Positions 1-7,302 are shown, counted from the first letter of the stretch. The stretch is DNA of 27,781 bases from AWTP1-13 sp035258605 (GCA_035258605.1 DATFXD010000064.1:1-27781); one strand, 5' to 3'. Notes: a model not told the origin generated them from the sequence alone. A program made the numbers and translations.

Positions 1-404
1 GGCGGCACATCGTGTTCGAATCGGATCGCGATGGCTCCCAGCAGCTCTACGTCATGAACGCCGACGGGTCCGGCCAGCATCGCATCAGCTTTGGCGAGGG
101 ACGTTACTCGACGCCGGTGTGGTCGCCGCGCGGCGACCTCATCGCCTTTACCAAGCAGTCGGGGGCAAGCTTCCTGATCGGGGTCATGCGCCCCGACGGC
201 GCGGGTGAGCGCACTTTGACGGAGGGCTTCCATAACGAAGGCCCGACGTGGGCGCCGAACGGTCGGGTGCTCGCGTTCTTCCGCGAGAGCCGCGGCGCCG
301 GCGGTCCACGCCTCTTCTCCATCGACCTCACCGGTTACAACGAGCGCGAGGTGCAAACCCCGGCCTTCGGCTCCGACCCGGCGTGGTCACCGCTGCGCAA
401 TTGA
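1..404 (+). CDS. tolB: TolB, C-terminal part (5' truncated by window edge)
   Basis: This is the C-terminal end of the periplasmic beta-propeller protein of the Tol-Pal envelope system, which binds Pal and helps constrict the outer membrane at division. The reading frame is open from base 3 and continues upstream of the window; the GTG at 12 is an internal valine. About 134 residues are visible. They contain repeated propeller-blade signatures: IVFESDRDG, LYVMNADG, a WSPRGDLIAF blade and a WAPNGRVLAF blade, closing with DPAWSP just before the TGA. These WSPdG/aF repeats are typical of TolB. The call is reinforced by pal and cpoB downstream on the same strand, the standard tol-pal order. tolA, tolQ and tolR would be expected to the left of the window. 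Confidence 0.93.
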   Translation, partial: RHIVFESDRDGSQQLYVMNADGSGQHRISFGEGRYSTPVWSPRGDLIAFTKQSGASFLIGVMRPDGAGERTLTEGFHNEGPTWAPNGRVLAFFRESRGAGGPRLFSIDLTGYNEREVQTPAFGSDPAWSPLRN

Positions 405-447
405 ACGGTGGCTTTACGCGCCTTTAACTAAATTGGTGTTGTTCTAG

Positions 448-462
448 GTGCCGGCGCGGCAC
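448..462 (+). other. Small perfect hairpin after tolB
   Basis: GTGCCG and CGGCAC form a perfect 6-bp stem around a GCG loop, 44 nt after the tolB stop. No clear T-run follows, so this is at best a weak terminator or an mRNA 3'-end structure. The rest of the 246-nt gap before the next gene holds no other structure I can defend. A TTGGCA at 565-570 could be a -35 box for the small lipoprotein genes, but there is no good -10 box at the right distance. Confidence 0.35.
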
Positions 463-650
463 GGTTGCCTCAAGGCTATTCTCGAGCACTTCAAATGGGG
501 ACTCCAGGCTGGCCTGTGCATCACAAATCCAGTGGCATTTTCGCATCAACGCCCGTGGAAAACCTTGGCAAAAGCAGCTGCGTTCTTGATCTAAGCGTTA
601 TGCATCGGTAGCGAAGTGATGCGATTGCCGAACGTGTAGGAGAGAAGACC

Positions 651-782
651 ATGAACGTCAAAAGCGTGATCGTACTCGCGGCGGTTGTCGCCGCAGTTGC
701 ACTCGGCGCATGCCGCCGTGAGGTGGAACATGTCCCCATGAAGCTTGGGGCTGATGTGCCGGTTAGCCAGGTAGCGCGTTAA
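651..782 (+). CDS. Mini-lipoprotein A (43 aa, tandem paralogue)
   Basis: This is a 43-residue predicted lipoprotein, shorter than usual ORF cut-offs. The start ATG is preceded by a good Shine-Dalgarno sequence, AGGAGAG at 638-644. Residues 4-20 are a short hydrophobic signal sequence ending in a lipobox, ALGAC, with Cys21 as the expected lipidation site. The mature part would be only 23 residues: C-R-R-E-V-E-H-V-P-M-K-L-G-A followed by a V-A-R end. The next gene encodes a clear paralogue with nearly the same signal peptide and the same CR(R/K)EVEHxPMKLGA core, which argues strongly that both are real. I do not recognise the family and assign no function. Position between tolB and pal suggests an envelope role, but that is inference. 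A family comparable to small alphaproteobacterial entericidin-like lipoproteins is possible, although the core motif is different. Confidence 0.8.
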   Translation: MNVKSVIVLAAVVAAVALGACRREVEHVPMKLGADVPVSQVAR

Positions 783-792
783 CACCAACTCT

Positions 793-806
793 CTAAGAGA
801 CCTTAG
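793..806 (+). promoter_or_regulatory. Hairpin overlapping the RBS of mini-lipoprotein B
   Basis: CTAAG (793-797) and CTTAG (802-806) form a perfect 5-bp stem with an AGAC loop. The 3' arm shares bases with the Shine-Dalgarno sequence AGGAGA at 805-810 of the second lipoprotein gene. It could modulate that gene's translation relative to the first. The stem is short and the regulatory role is inference. Confidence 0.3.
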
Positions 807-816
807 GAGAAGAAGC

Positions 817-936
817 ATGAAGGGCGCTATCGTTCTCGCAGCTGTCATCGCTGCTGTCGCTCTCGGCGCATGCCGGAAAGAAGTAGAGCACGCGCCGATG
901 AAGCTGGGCGCGAGCGTGCAAGACGTCGCTCGTTAA
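817..936 (+). CDS. Mini-lipoprotein B (39 aa, tandem paralogue)
   Basis: This is a 39-residue predicted lipoprotein, 34 nt downstream of its paralogue and probably co-transcribed with it. The start ATG has a strong AGGAGA ribosome site at 805-810. Residues 4-18 are a hydrophobic signal segment ending in ALGAC, with Cys19 as the lipid-attachment cysteine. The mature peptide is 21 residues, beginning C-R-K-E-V-E-H-A-P-M-K-L-G-A and ending V-A-R like the first copy. The two proteins align over almost their whole length with two small gaps. The nucleotide sequence around the lipobox is identical (CTCGGCGCATGCCG), while many codon third positions elsewhere differ, so the duplication is old enough to have drifted while the protein was conserved. 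No function is known to me. A strong terminator follows, so the pair forms its own short unit. Confidence 0.82.
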   Translation: MKGAIVLAAVIAAVALGACRKEVEHAPMKLGASVQDVAR

Positions 937-980
937 GCCGGAGCGATCGCTGCCCTTTGGCAGACGAATCGCAGGATTGG

Positions 981-1028
981 GGCCGCAGCAGGGCAGGGTG
1001 TCTGCCCCGCTGCGGCCCTGGTTGTTTT
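981..1028 (+). terminator. Strong intrinsic terminator after the mini-lipoprotein pair
   Basis: GGCCGCAGCAGGGCAG (981-996) pairs with CTGCCCCGCTGCGGCC (1002-1017) over 16 positions with a single mismatch and a GGTGT loop. The T-rich tail CTGGTTGTTTT follows directly. This is the most convincing Rho-independent terminator in the window and it isolates the two lipoprotein genes from pal. The remaining stretch to the pal start (1029-1232) holds no other feature I can support. Confidence 0.8.
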
Positions 1029-1232
1029 GGCGGGGCGCGCTCAAACTGTGTATTGCGGGGAAAATTGGCCGCACCCGAGTTGCCGGCAGACCGCGAAGCA
1101 CGTTTCACCTCAATCGGCGGCCGCGGACACATTTTTGAACGAAGCTTTCGCTAGATCTTGTGGCCTCACGCAAATCGGGTTCGCGCCACGAGCGCCATGA
1201 GCGCCATGGGCGCGCACAGAAAGGGGGCCGGC

Positions 1233-1739
1233 ATGAAGCTGTCGAAGTGGCACCGAGCGGGTGGCCCAGTGTTGGCGGCCATCGCTGTGGCGCTGCTGCT
1301 GGCGGCCTGTTCCAATACCCCCAAGCCGGAAAGCGAGCTCGGTCGCAATAGTCCCGCGACCCCGGGTTCGTCACGGGACTTTGCGGTCAATGTCGGTGAC
1401 ATCGTGTACTTTTCCACCGACAGCACGGACCTGTCGCCGGAAGCGCAGCAAACCTTGACCAATCAGGCGCGCTGGCTGCAGCAGTACGCCCAGTACTCGA
1501 TCACCATCGAGGGGCACGCCGACGAGCGCGGTACGCGCGAATACAACATCGCCCTCGGCGCCCGGCGCGCCCAGACGGTGCGGGATTTCCTGGCCCGCCA
1601 CGGCGTCAACGCCGGTCGCATCCGTACCATCTCCTACGGCAAGGAGCGGCCGGTTGCGGTGTGCAACGACATCTCGTGCTGGTCGCAGAACCGGCGCGCC
1701 CAGACAGTGCTCAATGGTCGCGCCGAGGCGCGCTCCTAA
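1233..1739 (+). CDS. pal: Peptidoglycan-associated lipoprotein Pal
   Basis: Pal is an outer-membrane lipoprotein that binds peptidoglycan non-covalently and interacts with TolB in the Tol-Pal system. The chosen ATG at 1233 has AGGGGG just upstream and gives a 168-aa protein with a proper signal sequence; a longer TTG-start version from 1158 would bury the signal peptide. The lipobox LLAAC puts the lipidated cysteine at residue 26. An OmpA C-terminal domain fills about residues 52-165, with the peptidoglycan-binding signature EGHADERGTREYN (Asp97) and the NRRA motif (153-156). A Cys pair (C144 and C149) just before NRRA is also present in the next gene. The length and domain layout are normal for Pal. 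Confidence 0.95.
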   Translation: MKLSKWHRAGGPVLAAIAVALLLAACSNTPKPESELGRNSPATPGSSRDFAVNVGDIVYFSTDSTDLSPEAQQTLTNQARWLQQYAQYSITIEGHADERGTREYNIALGARRAQTVRDFLARHGVNAGRIRTISYGKERPVAVCNDISCWSQNRRAQTVLNGRAEARS

Positions 1740-1781
1740 GACGCGGGCACGCCGCCGCAGCGGGCCCGACCTGTCTCTCGA

Positions 1782-1812
1782 GCCCCAGCGGGCGGCCAGC
1801 ATCGGCTGGGGC
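1782..1812 (+). other. Inverted repeat between pal and the Pal-like gene
   Basis: GCCCCAGC (1782-1789) and GCTGGGGC (1805-1812) are perfect 8-bp complements around a 15-nt loop. An alternative, tighter hairpin uses CCAGC and GCTGG with an ATCG loop inside the same segment. No T-run follows, so it is not a clear terminator. It may be a 3'-end stabiliser of the pal message. Confidence 0.35.
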
Positions 1813-1910
1813 AAGCTCCCGAACTGCGCTTAAATGCCCTCGACCAAACTTTGGCCCAAATGTGGGCGCAGTGTGGCCATGATGCATCAAGCGTGGGGGG
1901 AGCACGCCAC

Positions 1911-2483
1911 ATGCCATGGTGTCGGCCGCTTGGCGTTGCCATTGTCCTTGCGGGGACGATGTCCTGTTTCATTTCGGCGGCCATCGCCGAGGAACGCATG
2001 CAGCTCGGCGCCCCCGAGGCGCCGCGCTGGGAAGGCGCCATCGCCCGCGACTTCCGCGGCAGCGTTGGCGATCGCGTGTTCTTTGCGGATGGCAGCGCCG
2101 AACTCACCCCTCGGGCGCGCCTTGCCATCGCCGCCCAGGCGCATTGGCTGAAGCACAAGCCGGCCCTGACGGTGATGGTCGAGGGGCACGCCGATGATTC
2201 GGGCACCAGCGAGGACAATATGCGCCTGTCGCGCCAGCGCGCCGATGCGGTGCGCCAGCACCTGATCGAGCTCGGCATTGCCGGCGAGCGCATCCGCATC
2301 ACCGCCTTCGGCCGCAACCAGACCGTGGCCGACTGCACGGGGTCGCAATGCGCCGCCCAGAACCGGCGCGCCGTCACCTCGGTGAAACCGGGTACGCCCG
2401 TTCCCGTCACCGCGCCGGCGATATCGCGCAAGGCCGAAGCGTTAGCGGCGCCGGGGTTGCCGTCGACGCCCCGCTGGTTTTAG
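1911..2483 (+). CDS. Pal-like OmpA-domain periplasmic protein
   Basis: This 190-aa protein has one OmpA-family peptidoglycan-binding domain, about residues 52-155, and is clearly a paralogue of the Pal just upstream. It keeps the EGHADDSGTSEDN signature (Asp95), the NRRA motif (151-154) and the Cys pair before it (C142, C147). The ATG at 1911 follows a G-rich ribosome site at 1894-1900. The N-terminus is a signal peptide ending SAAIA, with probable signal peptidase I cleavage after residue 26. The only cysteine near it (Cys19, in TMSC) is a poor lipobox match, so the mature protein is probably soluble in the periplasm rather than lipid-anchored. A Pro/Ala-rich C-terminal tail of about 35 residues is absent from Pal. 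The likely role is peptidoglycan binding, possibly modulating Tol-Pal; that function is inferred from position. Confidence 0.85.
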   Translation: MPWCRPLGVAIVLAGTMSCFISAAIAEERMQLGAPEAPRWEGAIARDFRGSVGDRVFFADGSAELTPRARLAIAAQAHWLKHKPALTVMVEGHADDSGTSEDNMRLSRQRADAVRQHLIELGIAGERIRITAFGRNQTVADCTGSQCAAQNRRAVTSVKPGTPVPVTAPAISRKAEALAAPGLPSTPRWF

Positions 2484-2573
2484 CCGGCCACGTCTTGCTC
2501 CCGCCGCGAGGGTCGTGTTGAAGAGGGCCCGAGCGACGCTCGACAAGGACCTGCGGGGGCGATGGGAGCCACA

Positions 2574-3608
2574 ATGAAACGCTTTGTCTTACGATGGCCG
2601 GTGGTGGTGGGTGCGGCGATGGCAGCGACGCTGTCACAGCTGCCGGTTGCGGCGCAGCCGACCCAGCGGCCAGCGCCCCCGTTGGCGCCATCACCGAAGG
2701 CAGCCGCGCCCCGCGACAGCGCGCCGGCGGGCGATGCCGGCTTGCGCCAGAGGGTCGAGCAGCTTGAAGAGCAACTGGTCGACATGCAGGTGGTGATCGG
2801 CACCTTGGAGTCGCTGGCCAAGGGCGCGGCCGCACCCGTGACCGCGGGCGCATCGGGGCGCTCAAGTGCTGGCGCCGCGGCGGCGCTCAATGCTGCCGAC
2901 GCCGGACGCCTCGATAGTCTCGAAACCCAGCTGCAGGCGCTCGCAGCCCAGCTCGAAAGTTTGCAAGAGCAGGTGCGCGCCTTGACCGGACGCAACGGTG
3001 CTGTGGCCCCATCGACGTCCCTTGCCGGCGGCGACCCGATCGCCAAGCCTGGACGGGCCGGCGAGCTTGCCGCGGCCCCGCCGGGCGCGCGGGGGTTCGG
3101 CGCCATGACCGTGTCGCCGGGGGTGCCGGCGGCCGCCCCTGGTGGGCGCGATGATCTCGATCAACTGTTGACCGGGCCGCCATCGGCCGGCGGTGCACCG
3201 CCCATGGGCGGTGGGTCCGATGATGTGGCGCCCAAGCAGCTCTACGAAACCGCGTATGGCTACCTGCTGCAGCGCGACTATGGGGCTGCGGAAACCGCGT
3301 TCGATGACTTTTTGCAGCGCTTCCCCAACGATCCCTTGGCCGGCAATGCCCAGTATTGGCTGGGCGAGTCGCTCTATGTGCGCGGCCAATACCGCTCCGC
3401 CGCCGGCGCCTTCCTCAAGGGCTACCAAAACTATGGCCGCAACCCCAAGGCGCCCGAGAGCTTGCTCAAGCTCGCCATGTCGCTGCAGCGGCTGGGGCAG
3501 AAGGACGCGGCCTGCTCGTCCTTCAACGAGTTGGCCAGCAAATATCCAAGTGCCCCGCCCCACGTGAAGACCAGCGCCCAGGCCGAGCGCCAACGGGCGG
3601 GGTGCTGA
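2574..3608 (+). CDS. cpoB: Cell division coordinator CpoB (YbgF)
   Basis: CpoB is a periplasmic protein that links the Tol system to peptidoglycan synthesis at the septum. The ATG at 2574 has GGGAG at 2564-2568 at ideal spacing, and is preferred over an in-frame ATG at 2562. Residues 1-28 are a signal peptide ending PVAAQ. Two coiled-coil segments follow: about 57-82 (LRQRVEQLEEQLVDMQ) and about 113-139 (LDSLETQLQALAAQLESL). These are separated by low-complexity Ala/Pro/Gly linkers. The last 120 residues or so are TPR repeats, starting at KQLYETAYGYLLQRDYG and including NAQYWLGESLY and ESLLKLAMSL. At 344 aa it is longer than the E. coli protein, mainly because of the linkers. Its location after pal is the usual one. 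Confidence 0.92.
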   Translation: MKRFVLRWPVVVGAAMAATLSQLPVAAQPTQRPAPPLAPSPKAAAPRDSAPAGDAGLRQRVEQLEEQLVDMQVVIGTLESLAKGAAAPVTAGASGRSSAGAAAALNAADAGRLDSLETQLQALAAQLESLQEQVRALTGRNGAVAPSTSLAGGDPIAKPGRAGELAAAPPGARGFGAMTVSPGVPAAAPGGRDDLDQLLTGPPSAGGAPPMGGGSDDVAPKQLYETAYGYLLQRDYGAAETAFDDFLQRFPNDPLAGNAQYWLGESLYVRGQYRSAAGAFLKGYQNYGRNPKAPESLLKLAMSLQRLGQKDAACSSFNELASKYPSAPPHVKTSAQAERQRAGC

Positions 3609-3759
3609 CCAGCGCCTGCCCGCGGCTCGCGCGCCGACCCCGGCCCTGCTAAACCTTTTGCAGTCGTCCGCTTGGGCGCATGGCAGCTGGCCCGCCGCGC
3701 GGCCGAGCGCTGCGGTGTCCGGCCCGGCGCTGACGGGTCTGCTATGAGGCCACCCCATC

Positions 3760-5106
3760 ATGACATCGCCACCGCCGATCGAGCCCGAGGCGCTGGCCCA
3801 GCTGTTTGGCCGGCTGCCCGCGGGGCATCGGGTCGCCCTCGCCGTCTCCGGCGGCGGTGACAGCACCGCGCTGATGGTGCTCTTTGCCGAGTGGCTCAGC
3901 GCACGCGCGCTGTCGCCAGCCGAGGTGCTGGTGCTCACCGTCGACCATGGCTTGCGCCTTAATTCCGGGGCCGAGGCGCAGTGGGTGGCGCGGCTGGCAA
4001 CGACCTTGGGCTATCGGCACGCCATCCTGCCCTGGCTCGGCCCCAAGCCTGTTACGGGCATCCAGGCCGCGGCGCGGGCCGCGCGCTATGGTTTGCTGGC
4101 GCAGGCGATGCACGCGGCGGGGCGCGACCATCTGCTCACCGCCCATACCGCCGACGATCAGGCCGAGACCCTGCTGATGCGCCTGGCCCGCGGCAGCGGC
4201 CTCGACGGCCTTGCGGCCATGGCGCCGTTGACGCCGCTCGAGGTGCCGTTGGCTGGCGGCGCCACCGTGGTGCTGGCGCGGCCGCTGTTGGGTGTGACCA
4301 AGGCGCGCCTCGAGGCGGCGCTGGTGCGACGCGGTATCGGCTGGCTCGACGATAGCAGCAACACCGCGGCCAGATTTGAACGGAGCCGCTTGCGGGCCGC
4401 GGCCGAGACCCTCGCCGCGCTCGGGCTCAGCGCCGACAAACTGGGCCTCAGCGCACGCCGGCTGCAACGCGCCCGCGCCGCGCTCGAGGCCGCCGTCGCC
4501 GCATTTTGCAGCGCCGAGGCCGGTCACTACCGCGTCGACGCTTTGGGCTACATCGCCATCGACCGCGCCGCCTGGCGCAGGTTGCCGGACGACCTCGCCC
4601 TGCGCGTCCTCGTCAAGGCGATCGCGGCGGCGGGTGGAACGCCGAGCCCGGTGCCGCTTGCCAAGCTGGAGCGGCTGGGAGAGGTGCTGGCCGGCTCCCG
4701 TCGATCGGGGTCGTGGACCTTGGCCCGGACGGCCATCAAGCTCGGCCCGGAGCGGATCATCTTTGAGCGTGAGCCTGGCCGCGCACCAGGCCCGGAACTC
4801 ATCCTTGGGGCTGGCCAGCGGGCGCTCTGGGACGGTCGCTTCTGGGTTGCGGTTGGGGCCAAGCTCGACAGGCCGCTGGCCGTCCGCGCCCTAGGTGAGT
4901 GCGGTCTGAGCCAGCTCAACAAAGACGCGAGCCTGCCGGCGGCGGTGTCCCGCCAGATCATGCGTGGCCTGCCGGGTTTCTGGCAGGAGACCGCGCTGCT
5001 CGCCGTGCCCAGCGTTCGCTTCCCCTCCGAAGCAGTGGTGCGCCGCTACGGACTATCGGCGGTTTTTGCCCCAATGGCGCCCCCCGACCTTGAGCGCCTG
5101 GCCTGA
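3760..5106 (+). CDS. tilS: tRNA(Ile)-lysidine synthase TilS
   Basis: TilS uses ATP and lysine to convert the wobble cytidine of tRNA-Ile(CAU) to lysidine, changing both its charging and its codon reading from AUG to AUA. It is a cytoplasmic, essential enzyme. The PP-loop ATP-binding motif SGGGDS lies at residues 30-35, followed by the family features VLTVDHGLR, GIQAAARAARYGLL, and the LLTAHTADDQAETLLMRLARGSG block. A segment RFERSRLR at the end of the catalytic domain and the C-terminal substrate-binding region complete the protein. At 448 aa the length is normal. It is preceded by a 151-nt gap after cpoB and sits before ftsH, a common bacterial pairing. I kept the ATG at 3760 because the PP-loop falls at the expected distance from it. 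Confidence 0.94.
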   Translation: MTSPPPIEPEALAQLFGRLPAGHRVALAVSGGGDSTALMVLFAEWLSARALSPAEVLVLTVDHGLRLNSGAEAQWVARLATTLGYRHAILPWLGPKPVTGIQAAARAARYGLLAQAMHAAGRDHLLTAHTADDQAETLLMRLARGSGLDGLAAMAPLTPLEVPLAGGATVVLARPLLGVTKARLEAALVRRGIGWLDDSSNTAARFERSRLRAAAETLAALGLSADKLGLSARRLQRARAALEAAVAAFCSAEAGHYRVDALGYIAIDRAAWRRLPDDLALRVLVKAIAAAGGTPSPVPLAKLERLGEVLAGSRRSGSWTLARTAIKLGPERIIFEREPGRAPGPELILGAGQRALWDGRFWVAVGAKLDRPLAVRALGECGLSQLNKDASLPAAVSRQIMRGLPGFWQETALLAVPSVRFPSEAVVRRYGLSAVFAPMAPPDLERLA

Positions 5107-5108
5107 GG

Positions 5109-5123
5109 CTCGCGCCCCGCGAG
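5109..5123 (+). other. Hairpin immediately after the tilS stop
   Basis: CTCGCG and CGCGAG form a perfect 6-bp stem with a CCC loop, starting 2 nt after the tilS stop codon. There is no T-run, so it looks like a transcript 3'-end or Rho-related structure rather than an intrinsic terminator. Confidence 0.35.
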
Positions 5124-5163
5124 GGTGCGCCGCAGCGCCAGCAAGCCCCGCATTCCCAGCGCC

Positions 5164-5219
5164 TTGGTGCGGCAACCCGGGTGAGCTTGCGGCCTCCGCA
5201 GCCGCAAAAAGCGCACCAA
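5164..5219 (+). repeat. Nested inverted repeats upstream of the ftsH promoter
   Basis: An outer perfect 8-bp pair, TTGGTGCG (5164-5171) and CGCACCAA (5212-5219), encloses an inner perfect 7-bp pair, TTGCGGC (5187-5193) and GCCGCAA (5201-5207). A small ACCCGGGT palindrome lies between them. The result is a branched or cruciform-capable structure in the tilS-ftsH gap, about 30 nt upstream of the proposed -35 box. It does not look like a tRNA and has no open reading frame with a ribosome site. It could be a 3' UTR element of tilS, a regulator-binding region or a small RNA; I cannot choose between these. Confidence 0.45.
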
Positions 5220-5248
5220 AGCGCAAAATCAGTCCCAGGGAGCCTAAA

Positions 5249-5280
5249 CTTGGCAAAGTGATAAGAGGCCCCTATGTTAC
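5249..5280 (+). promoter_or_regulatory. RpoH (heat-shock) type promoter of ftsH
   Basis: CTTG at 5249-5252 is followed after 18 nt by CCTATGTTAC at 5271-5280. From memory, the consensus for alphaproteobacterial RpoH promoters is CTTG-N17/18-CYTATNTNNG; this site matches everything except the last G. The same bases also make a fair sigma70 promoter (TTGGCA-N17-TATGTT), so dual use is possible. It lies about 90 nt upstream of the ftsH ATG. ftsH is a heat-shock gene in other proteobacteria, which fits. Confidence 0.6.
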
Positions 5281-5367
5281 AGTGCTCCGGCCCGGGTTCA
5301 TCCGCCGGCACGCAACAGCTGGGATCGCGGCGGCGAATCAGGCGTCCCAGGCTAGCAAGGACACTCG

Positions 5368-7302
5368 ATGAACTCGAATTTCCGGAACCTTGCCATCTGG
5401 GTCGTGATCGTCCTGTTGTTGATGGCACTCTTCAATCTGTTCCAGAACCCGAGCCAAAGCCGTCGCGGCAACGAAATCAGCTATTCGGAATTCCTGGCGG
5501 GCGTCGACAGCGGCAGCGTGTCGGAAGTCACCATCGCCAAACACCGCATTACCGGCTCGTTCCGCGATAAGAACAGCACCTTTACCACCGTGGCCCCGGA
5601 CGATCCGAACCTGGTCGAGCGGCTGACCAAGAAGGGCGTCAAGATCACCGCCAAGCCGCCCGAAGAGGATGTGCCCTCGATCCTGGGCGTGCTGGTGAAC
5701 TGGTTCCCGATGCTGCTTTTGATCGGGGTGTGGGTGTTCTTTATGCGCCAAATGCAGTCGGGTGGCGGCCGGGCGATGGGCTTTGGCAAATCCAAGGCCA
5801 AGCTCTTAACCGAGCGGCATGGTCGGGTGACCTTTGAGGACGTCGCCGGCGTCGACGAGGCCAAGGCCGATCTGCAGGAGATCGTTGAGTTTTTGCGCGA
5901 TCCCCAGAAGTTTCAGCGTCTTGGCGGGCGCATCCCGCGCGGCGCCTTGCTGGTTGGGCCGCCCGGCACCGGCAAGACCCTGATCGCGCGCGCCGTCGCC
6001 GGCGAAGCCAACGTCCCGTTCTTTACGATCTCCGGCTCCGACTTCGTCGAGATGTTCGTCGGCGTCGGTGCCTCGCGCGTGCGCGATATGTTCGATCAGG
6101 CGAAAAAGAACGCGCCCTGCATCATCTTCATTGACGAAATCGACGCCGTCGGCCGGCATCGTGGTGCGGGCCTCGGCGGCGGCAACGATGAGCGCGAGCA
6201 AACGCTCAACCAACTGCTGGTGGAGATGGATGGCTTCGAGGCCAACGAGGGCATCATCATTTTGGCGGCCACCAACCGCCCCGACGTCCTCGACCCGGCG
6301 CTGCTGCGCCCCGGCCGCTTCGACCGCCAGATCACGGTGCCCAATCCCGATGTGGCGGGCCGCGAGAAGATCCTGCGCGTGCATATGCGCAAGGTACCGT
6401 TGGCGCCCGACGTCGATCCCAAGGTGATTGCGCGCGGCACCCCCGGCTTCTCCGGTGCCGATCTTGCCAACCTCGTCAACGAGGCGGCGCTGTTGGCGGC
6501 GCGCCGCAACAAGCGCCTCGTCACCCAAGCCGAGTTCGAAGATAGCAAGGACAAGGTGATGATGGGTGCCGAGCGGCGCTCGATGATCATGACCGAAGAA
6601 GAAAAGCTCGCCACCGCCTATCATGAAGGCGGCCATGCGCTGGTCAATCTGCTGGTGCCCGGCAACGATCCCCTGCACAAGGTCACCATCATTCCGCGTG
6701 GGCGGGCGCTCGGCGTCACCATGAGCCTGCCCGAGCGCGACAAGCTCTCCTACTCCAAGCAATGGTGCGAGGCGCGCATCGCCACCATGTTCGGTGGTCG
6801 CGTGGCCGAACAGCTGGTGTACGGCGAGGACCACCTCAATACCGGTGCCTCCAGCGACATCATGCAGGCGACCGAGCTGGCCCGGCGCATGGTGACCGAA
6901 TGGGGCATGAGCGACAGGCTAGGGCCGCTGCGTTACAACGAGAACCAGCAGGAGGTCTTCCTCGGCCACGCCATTACCCAACGCCAGAACATGTCCGAGG
7001 ACACCGCCAAGCTGATCGACGAAGAGATCCGGCGCATCGTCACGGAAGGCGAGAAGAGGGCGCGCGAGGCGCTCGGTGGCAACCGCGACAAGCTCGAGGC
7101 GATTACCCAGGCGCTGATGGAGTACGAGACCATCAGCGGCGAGGAAGTAAACGCGTTGATGCGCGGTGAAAAGATCGTGCGTGCCAACGACGACGAGGAG
7201 TCGAAGGGGCCGGCCGGTCCGGCGGTACCGGCCGCCGGCAAGATGCGTCCGTCGCGGCCGGAACCAGGCCCGGGTGGGCTGGAACCGCAGCCGCAAACGT
7301 AA
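5368..7302 (+). CDS. ftsH: ATP-dependent zinc metalloprotease FtsH
   Basis: FtsH is a hexameric inner-membrane AAA+ protease that degrades misfolded membrane proteins and regulatory targets such as RpoH and LpxC in other bacteria. The ATG at 5368 has AAGGA at 5357-5361. Two membrane spans lie at about residues 8-25 and 105-127, with a periplasmic domain between them. The AAA+ domain has Walker A GPPGTGKT (197-204), Walker B IIFIDEID (252-259) and the second region of homology around ATNRPDVLDPALLRPGRFDRQ. The zinc site is H419-E-G-G-H423, with the third ligand probably Asp497 in TGASSDIMQ. A Pro/Gly-rich tail ends the 644-aa protein. All key residues are present. The middle of the HExxH is GG rather than the more usual AG, which still satisfies the motif. 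Confidence 0.97.
   Translation: MNSNFRNLAIWVVIVLLLMALFNLFQNPSQSRRGNEISYSEFLAGVDSGSVSEVTIAKHRITGSFRDKNSTFTTVAPDDPNLVERLTKKGVKITAKPPEEDVPSILGVLVNWFPMLLLIGVWVFFMRQMQSGGGRAMGFGKSKAKLLTERHGRVTFEDVAGVDEAKADLQEIVEFLRDPQKFQRLGGRIPRGALLVGPPGTGKTLIARAVAGEANVPFFTISGSDFVEMFVGVGASRVRDMFDQAKKNAPCIIFIDEIDAVGRHRGAGLGGGNDEREQTLNQLLVEMDGFEANEGIIILAATNRPDVLDPALLRPGRFDRQITVPNPDVAGREKILRVHMRKVPLAPDVDPKVIARGTPGFSGADLANLVNEAALLAARRNKRLVTQAEFEDSKDKVMMGAERRSMIMTEEEKLATAYHEGGHALVNLLVPGNDPLHKVTIIPRGRALGVTMSLPERDKLSYSKQWCEARIATMFGGRVAEQLVYGEDHLNTGASSDIMQATELARRMVTEWGMSDRLGPLRYNENQQEVFLGHAITQRQNMSEDTAKLIDEEIRRIVTEGEKRAREALGGNRDKLEAITQALMEYETISGEEVNALMRGEKIVRANDDEESKGPAGPAVPAAGKMRPSRPEPGPGGLEPQPQT

Noticed and set aside
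870..1154. 94-aa frame across the second mini-lipoprotein and its terminator
   Set aside because: It reads through a strong intrinsic terminator and is Arg-rich without a domain. The terminator and lipoprotein explain the DNA.
5164..5219. Nested repeat considered as a tRNA or cloverleaf RNA
   Set aside because: No acceptor/T-arm sequence (GTTCRA), no anticodon arm and no CCA; length is too short for a tRNA.
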